Positions 1 to 8,100 of a stretch of 13,314 bases of DNA are shown piece by piece. The number at the start of each line of letters is the position of its first letter. Position 1 is the stretch's first letter. This DNA comes from Coemansia sp. RSA 1804 (taxonomy: Eukaryota; Kickxellomycota; Kickxellomycetes; Kickxellales; Kickxellaceae). Location: NCBI GenBank assembly GCA_027578815.1, contig JANBTH010000641.1, forward strand, positions 1 to 13,314. The letters are read 5' to 3'. A model generated the notes under the pieces. That model was not told the DNA's origin. It worked only from the letters and a program-made list of their open reading frames with translations, and searched no databases. Both the position numbers and the translations under genes were made by a program.

Positions 1-53
1 ATACTCTTGTTTCGCTTGATCCATGTGCGCCACGGATTATCTGTCCTGTCCGA

Positions 54-767
54 TTAGTCAATAGCTCCCATTTGTGCAGCGAGTCCATATGTGGTGGCAT
101 CGTCCGTCCACTCGATACTGTATCTGGTATTGTCTGGGTGCGAAAACACAAACCGAGCAACAAAATCCTTGCCGCTGAGCATTGCAGGCCACCACAGCCG
201 GGCTTCCTTGTATGCGCCGAAGTATGGGAGCTCCGAAACATCAAACCACTTTGGCTCCATCTCATCCGACTCTGCAATACATCCTGACACCCCGTGTGCC
301 GTGTACACGTATATCGTCATTAAGGATCCATCTTTTCGCTTCATAAGTAGCACCCCGACATGCTTCATGACTCTAGCACTCAGCCCACACTCCTCCTACC
401 ATGTAAAAAATATTATCATCCGATCTTTTTCTTAGCATATTCTCCAGAAGATGTAAAGAGCTCCTCCATCCATATCAATAAATCTATCAAGTAATGTCGA
501 AATAAAAGCAAAATATTTAACAATTACCTTTAGCTCACGATGTGCGCACTCCTCAAAGGTCTCTCCGCGCTCAACCTTGCCACCAAATCCATTCCAGAGC
601 CCCATGCCCATTCCCCGCTTCTTTAATCCAAGAAGAACTTGCGTGCGCGTACCAATGGTGCCAAATGGAAAAACAACAGTGTACTGTCGAGCCGTGTTGT
701 AATTTGCGCTGTTTATCAACATCTCCTCGACCAAAGCATCTTTTGTCACCTCTTCTATTATCCCCAT
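54..767 (-). CDS. MTH1/NUDT1-like Nudix hydrolase (oxidised purine nucleoside triphosphatase), two exons
   Basis: Two exons, 767-528 and 395-54, joined over a 132-nt GT-AG intron in phase 0, give 193 residues. The ATG at 767 is preceded by an in-frame stop (776-774). Residues 63-85 form a complete Nudix box (GX5EX7REUXEEXGU; catalytic REL at 77-79, EE at 81-82), and the intron falls between K80 and E81. The motifs LLGLKKRG, WNGFGGKV and ESDEM.P.WF are those of human MTH1, and the Asn of WNG that contacts the base is kept. Family members hydrolyse 8-oxo-dGTP and 2-OH-dATP to monophosphates in cytosol and mitochondria, preventing mutagenic incorporation. The N-terminus is about 25 residues longer than human p18 MTH1. 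Oddity: an ungapped alignment puts Y142, E144 and A145 at the positions of human W117, D119 and D120, so substrate preference may differ. Divergently oriented to the t-SNARE gene. Family assignment is strong; precise substrate is inference. Confidence 0.9.
396..527 (-). other. Intron of the Nudix gene
   Basis: The donor GTAATT follows codon AAG (K80). The acceptor is ATGGTAG before GAGGAG (E81-E82). Removing it restores an uninterrupted Nudix box, which is strong evidence for these exact boundaries. A CTAAG branch-like sequence lies about 40 nt before the acceptor. Confidence 0.88.
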
Positions 768-1589
768 ATCTAATTAGCAAGTATTGCTTGTCCTGCGGTT
801 GTCTTTGTATGTTGTTCTTTTATTCTTCAGGCAATACTAGGGCGCAATAGACAAAAAAAGGAGAGACTCTTTTCTTTCCAGCAGTGTTATGTGGGTGAAA
901 GGAGCCTTTTAACGGAATCCTTCCTCCCCCCTTTTGATCTTTGAAATGTCCATCTCATCTTATGGATATTGTTTATTCCAAACTGTGGTTTACGGTTCTC
1001 CTGATAACATAAACTAACATTATCGACCCAGAACAGATCTGCTATGCTAGCTGACCCGAAAAGGAGTACTGTCTAAACACAAAACATGCATAAAGCATGG
1101 CTTTTTCAGTAGTAACCATAGTCTTTCAACCTGTGGTAACTGTAACTCCTCGCTCTACTGGCCAATAAACATGAATATGTCCATATATCAGCAACAACGA
1201 CAAAGGTGCTGAACCCATTAGCAGAAAAAATTGAGTGGAAACAGAAATGAAAGAGCTGTCCAGCCTGTGCAACAACGTCACAGCCAGTAAGAAATGGAAT
1301 ATAAATGTCAGTGCGGCGGTGGTTGTGTGGCTTTTCCTTTTCCTATTCCTTTTTCCTTTTTCTTTTTAACACCGCTTTGTGCTAAAAAAAAACAATATAT
1401 TGTTGCATGTATCGTTTATCCACACATCCTTCTTTCTTTTTCTTTTCTTCTTTTTGTGCTTGAACGCATTTTATATTCTGTTGTCATTCTTTAGCTCAAT
1501 TTCTTTTTCTTTTTCTTTTTCTTTTTTGTCTTTTTTTTGCGTGTCTGTGCTTTCCTGGTCTTTCATATTTTTTTTTGAATTCCTCAAAG
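768..1589. promoter_or_regulatory. Divergent intergenic region, Nudix gene / t-SNARE gene
   Basis: An 822-nt non-coding spacer feeds both genes. The right part (about 1333-1585) is a long C/T tract on the plus strand broken by short A/T patches, directly upstream of the t-SNARE start; such tracts are typical of fungal 5' regions. It holds a 14-bp perfect palindrome at 1391-1404 and a small CATGC/GCATG inverted repeat at 1085-1099. A TATAAA-like site lies at about 1300. I see no conserved gene; the short frames here are translations of pyrimidine-rich sequence. Confidence 0.6.
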
Positions 1590-2786
1590 ATGAGCAGCTA
1601 CGGCAACCAGAGCGGCCGTTCGTACTCTTCCTACAAACCCCAGAGCTATGGGGACTCGAGTGCCAGCAGCTCCAACAGAAGAGAACGTGGAGACGACTAC
1701 TCGGGCGGACAAGGCATACGTGGCCATGACTACGCTGCTAGACAAGGGCGTGGCGAAGATGAGTATGGTAGACAGCAGCAGCAGCGTAGTGGTGGTAGTG
1801 GACGTTCGTATGGAGACTCAAGAGGTGGAAGCTATGGCAACGGTTCCTCTGCTCGGGACAAAGATTCTGCTTCTCTTCCCAACCCCACGATATCCGACCC
1901 CGATGGTGGTAGAGGCGCTTCCGCTGGTATACGTGGATATGCTGCGGCATCGCGCGAGGGCCGTAGCCAGTACACTGACCGGTCACAGCCCTCCAGACGG
2001 TACCAGCCAAAGGGCTACTCTGATTATCCAGGCAACGGCAGCTATCAGACGAATGATGTGGATGACGAAGAAGACGAGATTGGCATCATCAAGGCCAAGA
2101 TCCAGGATGTTAAAAAAGAGTCGGTGGCGTCCTCGCGTAGGGCCCTAGAACATGCCGAGCGGGCTACACAGCAAGGCGCTGACACACTTGTGCTCCTAGG
2201 CCAGCAGACGGAGCAGCTCCATAACATTGAGCGCACACTGGAGCTGACCAGCATCGAGGCTGAGAATTCGGTTGAAAAGTCGTCCAAGCTACGTACGCTT
2301 AACAAGTCAATCTTCCACATCCACATGAACATGCCGTTCACAGGCAAGAAGCGCCGCATGCAGGAGCAGATGAAACTGGAGGCGGAGCAGGAACGTGTGC
2401 GGATGGCGAACGACCGCAAGAACACGCAGGTCCACGAGTCTCGCCGCCGCGTCAACCAGTCTGCTGGCGACGGCCCGAGATACAACGGACCCGAGGGCGT
2501 CATGAGCGCAAACGGCGAGATTATCTCATCGAGGAACCCGCGTGATATGTCAAGGTCAGAGCGCTCGCGCTATACCTTTGAGGATGAGGATCCTGAGCTT
2601 GAGAACGAAATCAACAGCAACCTTGATCAGCTTAGCGAGTATACAAGGAGGCTCAAGGAGCTGTCTCTGGCCACAAAGGCTGAGCTGGAAGCCCAGGACG
2701 ATCCCATGAAGCGCATTGGCGAGGTGGCGGACAAAACGCACGACACTGTTGGAATTGCAAACTTCCATCTCAGCAAGATCAAGTGA
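1590..2786 (+). CDS. Sec9/SNAP-25-like Qbc t-SNARE
   Basis: Intronless, 398 residues from the ATG at 1590; a TTG 15 nt upstream opens the same frame but ATG is the expected start. Residues 1-150 are a low-complexity Gly/Ser/Tyr/Arg-rich tail with a short Gln run. Residues about 165-232 form the Qb SNARE helix with zero-layer Gln206 in the LLGQQTEQL context; it is followed by the family-typical basic linker (LNKSIF...GKKRR). Residues about 332-397 form the Qc helix with zero-layer Gln369 in the ELEAQDD context, ending four residues after the motif's last layer, as in SNAP-25. I see no cysteine, so the palmitoylated linker of animal SNAP-25 is absent, as in yeast Sec9, and membrane attachment must be through partners. 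Sec9 pairs with a syntaxin (Sso1/2) and a synaptobrevin (Snc1/2) to fuse secretory vesicles with the plasma membrane. Both helices being intact argues for a functional gene. Confidence 0.92.
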   Translation: MSSYGNQSGRSYSSYKPQSYGDSSASSSNRRERGDDYSGGQGIRGHDYAARQGRGEDEYGRQQQQRSGGSGRSYGDSRGGSYGNGSSARDKDSASLPNPTISDPDGGRGASAGIRGYAAASREGRSQYTDRSQPSRRYQPKGYSDYPGNGSYQTNDVDDEEDEIGIIKAKIQDVKKESVASSRRALEHAERATQQGADTLVLLGQQTEQLHNIERTLELTSIEAENSVEKSSKLRTLNKSIFHIHMNMPFTGKKRRMQEQMKLEAEQERVRMANDRKNTQVHESRRRVNQSAGDGPRYNGPEGVMSANGEIISSRNPRDMSRSERSRYTFEDEDPELENEINSNLDQLSEYTRRLKELSLATKAELEAQDDPMKRIGEVADKTHDTVGIANFHLSKIK

Positions 2787-3439
2787 GCTGGGACAACTGG
2801 TTTCTGCTGTTTAGTCATTTTACACTTTCTCTCAGCGCTGACCGTTTTCATTTTCTTTTTGGTTTTGTTGTTTCTGTTCACTATTTTCTGTCACTGCTTT
2901 GGCATCTCTTCTTATTTTTACCCCCTTTAAAGTCAACAAGCTTGTCTCTGCTTTTTTGTATTGCACATAAAGCGTGCGTTGTTGCTAGTGTATTAGTTAC
3001 TATATGAATGTGCCTCAGTAAAACCTATGATCTATTGTCATTTGTCCTTTTCTTGGTCTGGACGAATCCAGACAATCCAAGGAATCCAACAGTGTGGGTA
3101 TAATCTCACATCATCGGCACAATAGTTTAGAACTTTTGAGGGCGTGTCCTTTTGGACCTGAACACTAGCCCGTTTTTGGTAAGCGTGCAGGCGATTGGAT
3201 TATGCTCCGGTTTTATGGGTTGTTTTGTTGATTTGTCACGGCGGTGATGTAATTTCGCATTGTTCTTATATATGCACAGACGCGTGTCCCTTGCCAAGAC
3301 CGTCAATGTTGCTGCCTTTCTTTCTTCGTTTGTATCTACAGTTCATTCCTTTTCACTACTCTATTATTCCTCTCTCAACAGATACCAAATAGGCGCACTT
3401 TAATCTATTCCTCTATACTAGCTATATTCTGACCCACAG
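2787..3439. promoter_or_regulatory. Intergenic: t-SNARE 3' region and promoter of the tubby-like gene
   Basis: No gene seen in these 653 nt. The first part is T-rich t-SNARE 3' sequence with no clear AATAAA. A hairpin sits at 3052-3082. TATATAT at 3267-3273, 167 nt before the ATG at 3440, is a plausible TATA element. Pyrimidine-rich stretches end in CTCAACAG (3380) and CCCACAG (3439); either could be a splice acceptor of a 5'UTR intron. Confidence 0.5.
3052..3082. repeat. Imperfect inverted repeat (hairpin) downstream of the t-SNARE gene
   Basis: CTTGG TCTGGA, loop CGAA, TCCAGA, then a 4-nt bulge (CAAT) and CCAAG. The two arms pair over 6 bp plus 5 bp. It lies about 265 nt after the t-SNARE stop and could fold in the 3'UTR RNA or be a protein-binding site. 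No function can be assigned. Confidence 0.45.
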
Positions 3440-4009
3440 ATGCCATGGAGTCAAAACCCCATCACTACTTTCACGTTCTTTAGAAAAGGCTGGCGGGAAA
3501 AGCGTGTCTGGATATATGCAGGCGACTACGACAAGATTCCGACCAACGGAGGAAAGACAGGAGCAGACACTCCTCCGTACACCATTGAGGTGAGCGGGCG
3601 GTCAATGGAGCTTATTCAGAACAACAGTGCCGGCGGCACACACACGGTGCTAACATGCAAATACGAGGGCTTCGCGCGCCACAAGGCGCTTATTCGCAGC
3701 AACCACGGTATAACCTCAACAGAGCGTAACGGGCTGTTTTCTAGCGGATGGAAATTCGTTTACATGAGCACGCAGTACAAGTGGTCCGTTCCGGTGTTTA
3801 GCAGCATATGGATACTTTGTGATACCAGCAACAAAGAGATTGCAAGGTTCCACAGAAACTCATTCAGGTTTAGACGGATTGGAAAGCTCGAGATTTACAG
3901 TCAGCAACTGCATGGGACAATAGATCCCGACTTTGTGGCTATGATCATGGTGACCTGTAAGCTGGTTCACAACACCGTCAAGAATAATGAGCGTAGCGCA
4001 TCAAGCTAA
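3440..4009 (+). CDS. Tubby C-terminal-like / DUF6593-type fungal protein (putative)
   Basis: Intronless, 189 residues. The ATG at 3440 is the first in frame after a stop at 3419-3421. There is no signal peptide or membrane helix. The protein reads as a compact beta-rich domain: an N-terminal YTIEVSGRSMELIQN strand pair, a central W-K-F...Y-K-W-S-V pattern (residues about 102-114), then IARFHRNSFRFRRIGKLEI and a closing D-F-V-A-M-I-M-V strand/helix. That order (WK..., then 'E.A.FHR...', then basic KxGKLEI, then a D...(hydrophobic) end) is what I associate with fungal DUF6593 and LURP-one/tubby-fold proteins, whose function is mostly unknown. Assignment is by pattern memory, not by search. Same strand as the next gene but each has its own promoter signals. 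A poly(A) signal lies 80 nt after the stop. Confidence 0.6.
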   Translation: MPWSQNPITTFTFFRKGWREKRVWIYAGDYDKIPTNGGKTGADTPPYTIEVSGRSMELIQNNSAGGTHTVLTCKYEGFARHKALIRSNHGITSTERNGLFSSGWKFVYMSTQYKWSVPVFSSIWILCDTSNKEIARFHRNSFRFRRIGKLEIYSQQLHGTIDPDFVAMIMVTCKLVHNTVKNNERSASS

Positions 4010-4088
4010 ATTATAATGCTCATGCCTCTTGCTCGGTGCCACTATATTATGCATTTCAGGATCTTGCTGGTATTTGTTTCATTTGAAT

Positions 4089-4094
4089 AATAAA
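4089..4094 (+). terminator. Candidate polyadenylation signal AATAAA
   Basis: Canonical AATAAA 80 nt after the stop of the 3440-4009 gene, in A/T-rich sequence. Confidence 0.6.
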
Positions 4095-4260
4095 ATACAA
4101 TATATTCCATCCAGGTGTAATTACATAAGCGTAGAGTGATCTGAAATCCCGAAACATGAGCCTATTCATATCCCCAAAACAGGTCAGGTGGTCTGATAAA
4201 TTTCAGACAAATGCTACTTGCAAGCCAGTCAAAAGAAAACTGTTCTTGAGAACTGTCTCG

Positions 4261-4268
4261 TATAAATA
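4261..4268 (+). promoter_or_regulatory. TATA box TATAAATA
   Basis: Consensus TATA element 127 nt upstream of the 4388 start codon; the first ATG after it is that start codon. Confidence 0.6.
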
Positions 4269-4387
4269 TAGCGCCTGTCCCAACAGAAGTGAATAGCAAA
4301 GCTACGTAGAGCAATCGTCAAACTCTTCAAATATACGCGTGTGTCATTTATTTCTCAGTCTGTCTAGTAGTTTATAAAAACAAGAGC

Positions 4388-5008
4388 ATGTCATTCTCAG
4401 GAACATCGCCGCAGAAAAATGGCAACAGTAGTGCGTGTGGACTTGCAAACGGCTCCAAGCCTTTAACGATGCTCTATGTGTGTGTCCAGCCAGAAACGGG
4501 CTTGTTTGAGGCTCTAATTGAGCACACAAAAAAGGTGACTGGTGCTTACCCAGTACGCGTCCGCAGAGAGGCTGCTGGTGTCAACGAAAACCAGTGGAGC
4601 GTCAAGTGCAAAGGAGGACTCCAATACAACGAGCTTAAACGAAATCCGTTAATGTGGCATGGGGATGCTTATTTCTGGCATACAGATAATCACACAATTG
4701 TGTACTCGCTGCTGGTGTGGCCGGTAAGCGACGAATTCGAAGAACTTGTCGTGCCCGAACTCAACAAGACTGGAAACGTCATTGGGATGCCAGAGAAAGT
4801 GACCAGGAAAAGTGTGGACGTGGGCCATATCTACTGTGCTGTTGAGATACACGAATCAAAGCAAGTGCCCAAAACACTGGTCAACGGCCAAAAGAAAATT
4901 GCCGACGTTTACGTAAACTCGAATGAGGTGATCTGTGGCAAATGTCTAATGGTTTGCGCTGGTCCAAATTGCTGCAGAACCAAGGATAACAGCTCGCATG
5001 ACATCTAA
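4388..5008 (+). CDS. Hypothetical protein with cysteine-rich C-terminus
   Basis: Intronless, 206 residues; I do not recognise the family. Residues 1-25 are Ser/Asn/Gly-rich and probably disordered. Residues about 28-115 look folded, with Trp/Tyr-rich strands (NQWSVKCKGG, MWHGDAYFWHTDNHTIVYSLLVWPV). Residues about 116-180 are mixed charged and hydrophobic. The tail holds five cysteines in a 14-residue stretch (CGKCLMVCAGPNCC), which could bind metal, form disulfides or be lipidated; there is no CaaX ending. No signal peptide or membrane segment is evident. It has its own TATA box and poly(A) signal and a normal coding composition, so expression is likely. It lies tandem to the tubby-like gene, but I see no convincing sequence similarity between the two. 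Convergent with the demethylase gene, stops 167 nt apart. Confidence 0.7.
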   Translation: MSFSGTSPQKNGNSSACGLANGSKPLTMLYVCVQPETGLFEALIEHTKKVTGAYPVRVRREAAGVNENQWSVKCKGGLQYNELKRNPLMWHGDAYFWHTDNHTIVYSLLVWPVSDEFEELVVPELNKTGNVIGMPEKVTRKSVDVGHIYCAVEIHESKQVPKTLVNGQKKIADVYVNSNEVICGKCLMVCAGPNCCRTKDNSSHDI

Positions 5009-5126
5009 ACATTGCGTAGCTTTCCACAAAGAGACCAGGAAACCATCTGATCCAACCGCCAAAGCACGGACATGCTGTAAATGCTACGGTACAGTCCTAA
5101 AGAATCTTCAGAAGAAATAGTTGTTA

Positions 5127-5132
5127 AATAAA
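5127..5132 (+). terminator. Candidate polyadenylation signal AATAAA
   Basis: AATAAA 119 nt after the stop of the 4388-5008 gene, inside the 167-nt spacer (5009-5175) shared with the convergent demethylase gene. The 3' ends of the two transcripts probably overlap or abut. I see no equally good signal on the minus strand. Confidence 0.55.
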
Positions 5133-5175
5133 AAACCTAAAAAGAACGTAAAAAGGACAATAATGATACGACTAA

Positions 5176-8100
5176 CTATTCGATTACAAGCTCACCATAT
5201 GGATACGGCTCGTTGAACTGGATACAGCAGTTTGGACACATGTATGAAGAAGGAGCGTCTGGAATCTCGGCCTCGATCTCGGCGTTGACGGTCCGCTGCA
5301 TCTGGTGCACCTCAATGACACGCGCTATACCAGGTGGGAGCTGCACGCAGTTGATGTGGAAGTACTCGTGGCATGCGTCGCACAGCACAACCGCTGCGTC
5401 GGCCACTTCTGGGTGAACCAGCTCGGATCCAGGCAAGTTGCACACGCAGTTCTCTGCGTCCTGACGGAACACATTCCCCGCGGCCTCAAGCCCCTGTCCG
5501 CGATCCTGATCCTCTGGCGGAGGATTGACAATTAAAAACACTAGCTCCTCCAGCCGCCTCTGGTAGTACTCGTCAGTCTCCATGGACTGCGGCTCACCAT
5601 GCACCAGTTCGCCATCCACTACCATTGAATATGCGCTGTCCGCAGCGCTGTTGTCCTTGCCCTCCTGGTTCAGCTCTTCAACGCTGTCTGTGCTGCCTGG
5701 AGAGGGCACAGGCATTGTCATCGCTCTTGCTGTCGATTCAGCCAAGGGCTCCTTTTGGCTGATCGCCAAAGGCACGTCATCCGCGGAGTATGCAGAGGAC
5801 GGCATAGTGGTTAGCGTAGCCATCGGCATGGCGGCGTCTGCCATAGCAGCCTTGGTCGCTTGCAGCTCTGACCACAGCCCATCCAGCAGCGTCTGCTTGA
5901 GGGCGATGCCCAGACCTATCAGTGTGCGTATGAGCGTGCGAAGAAGCCTTACACGCATCTCCTTAGTCTCAGCCGGAAGCAAGAGATGCATCGATGACTT
6001 TATGAGATCGTTTGCGCTCGAGCCCCTGTAAATTAACTGTCTTTTGTCGCATACCTCGCGCATACTGCTAGACAGAGTGCGTGACTCAAGCAGAATAGTC
6101 ACCAATGGATCAAGAGTGTTTGAAACCAGATGCAGCGCCCGACCCTCATCGATTGCTTGCTGAATGCGGCTCTCTGACGGGTACTCTTCCGGAAGCAGGG
6201 GTTTCTCGCCACGAGACTCGGCCACACATATTTGGCAGACATACGGTTTGTCATTAATGCCGGTTTCCTTGAGACCCACGCATTGCGCATGGTACCATTC
6301 ATGACATTGCTCGCACTCAACCATCAGCCCACTTTCAGGACACAAACAAACGCAGTATAATTGCCCAGTGGGCACGGGTTGTGGGGCATTTCTGCTGGAA
6401 GAGCTTTCAGCAGCCTTGCTGCTTTCAACGATCTCTAGCGCCTTCTGCAGACGGTATTGCACCAAATCAAGCGCACCCTTCGACGGCTCGCTGAAAGATG
6501 ACCTTACTGCCGCAAACAGCTGCTCAGCGTCCTTGGACCAGACATAAGCATTTTTAACCGCCACATTCAGCCGATCGAGCTGAGACGACTGGATGCGCCC
6601 AAAGTCCGCGCATGTTCTGGACAAAAGCACCGCCTCCGGGTACCGTGGGCGCCGAACCAGATCCGCACTCTCCATGCGCTCAACCATCTGGTCTATGCGC
6701 GACTGCATGTCCAGTGCTTTTCGGTGCAGGTTTTCCAGCGCCTTGTAGTTGTCTGGTAGCGCCTTCAGACTGCGACCTCTTTCAACAAGCAACCCGACAG
6801 CATGCAAATCCAAAGGCTGGCTACCCTTGATGATGGTCTGTGCTTGAGCACTCCATTCTTCTACTTCCTGATCAAAGCCAACCAAGTGCACAAACAGCTC
6901 AACACTTTCATCAATTCCAACCTGTTTGCCTCTCTGAATGAGATCCTGCAGCTCGTCAACCGTGATGAAGCGCTTCAGTAGCCCTTGCTGTGCAGACAAA
7001 TACCACTCCGCTGTTTGTGTGATGCGTGTCAGCTCGACCTTGGTTGAGGATTTTAGACCAACGGACCGCAGACTCGCATCCGCCGCATGTAGCTGAATCA
7101 TATATGGATCGGCCTGAAGTAGATCTGCTTTTCGTCCATCATCCAGCTTAGCTGCCGCTTTAAAATCTGCACTACTCGGAATACGAGCCAAACGGTTTAT
7201 TACCGCAGGTGCTGCCTTGAAGATATTTTGTACACACGCCTCAGCCTTGATTGCATTGGCCTCGAGGTCAATAAGCTCCTGGAACTCTGGTGAATAAAAA
7301 TACAGCCGGTCTCCAGCCTTCAGCAGCATCCTCAAGTCTGCCAGCGAAAACAGATTCGCTTCAGAAATTGCATCACCATTAGCAGCCACACGTGCAGAAC
7401 CCTCCAGACCTAGAAAACGACGGACAACAGCAACCATTTCCTCCGTCGGCGTGTTTGCAACTAGCGAAGTCAAAAACGGTGAAGGATCGATGGTCTTGCG
7501 TGCGGCGGAAGAAAAGGGCTTCAACAGAGGAATTGGGGCAGTGGACTGCGCCTTTGGTGTGGGTGAAGCAGGCCGGGGATGTTTCCTGGGCCGTCCCACC
7601 GGCCGCGGCGGCGTACGTGTAACAGCGGCCGTTGCTGACTTTGGTGGCCGGCCTGGACGCCGACCACGACGCGACGTGTTACTTTCTGTGGCACCTGCGC
7701 TGTCGCGGCTTGCTGAATGTCCTCCGCGGCGACTGCCATCGCGATTGCGTGTTGTGCGAGATACGCTGGGCGGGGCTACAAAGTTGGCGCCTTCTTCATA
7801 GTCGGCGTCGTCGCTCGAGTCGTCATGTGTTGAATCCGAAGTAAGCTCAGAGTCGGTCGCTGACGACTTTCGCCCCTTCCGTGAAAGACTAGCGATTGGC
7901 GCTGTGGAAGAGCTGCGTCTAGACCTGGCCGCATTGATACCATCCAGTGACAATGGAATCATGGGCAACACGAGCTCATTCGACACGTCTTCAGTAGCGC
8001 CTAATGCTTTGAGTAGATTGCCAAACCGCTTGCGTAGCTTATCCTTGTGCCAGACATAGTTTGCCTTGTGCTTGGCCACAATACGATCCACAGCATGGTC

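Larger units (their letters stand above)
4010..4387 (+). promoter_or_regulatory. Intergenic: poly(A) region of the tubby-like gene and promoter of the next gene
   Basis: AATAAA at 4089-4094 serves the upstream gene. TATAAATA at 4261-4268 lies 127 nt before the ATG at 4388, and no ATG occurs between them, which supports that start. Just ahead of the TATA box is a short perfect inverted repeat GTTCT-TG-AGAAC (4242-4253); a second one, GTCTGA-N6-TCAGAC, lies at 4191-4208. Both could be operator sites, unproven. Confidence 0.55.

Noticed and set aside
1575..1589. Five-residue N-terminal extension of the t-SNARE from a TTG
   Set aside because: A non-ATG start is not needed; an ATG follows at 1590 with a better context.
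1379..1729. Plus-strand Phe/Leu/Ser-rich open frame before the t-SNARE
   Set aside because: Translation of the polypyrimidine tract, overlapping the strongly supported t-SNARE frame.
3195..3392. 65-codon plus-strand frame in the intergenic region
   Set aside because: Spans the TATA region of the next gene and shows no protein-like pattern.
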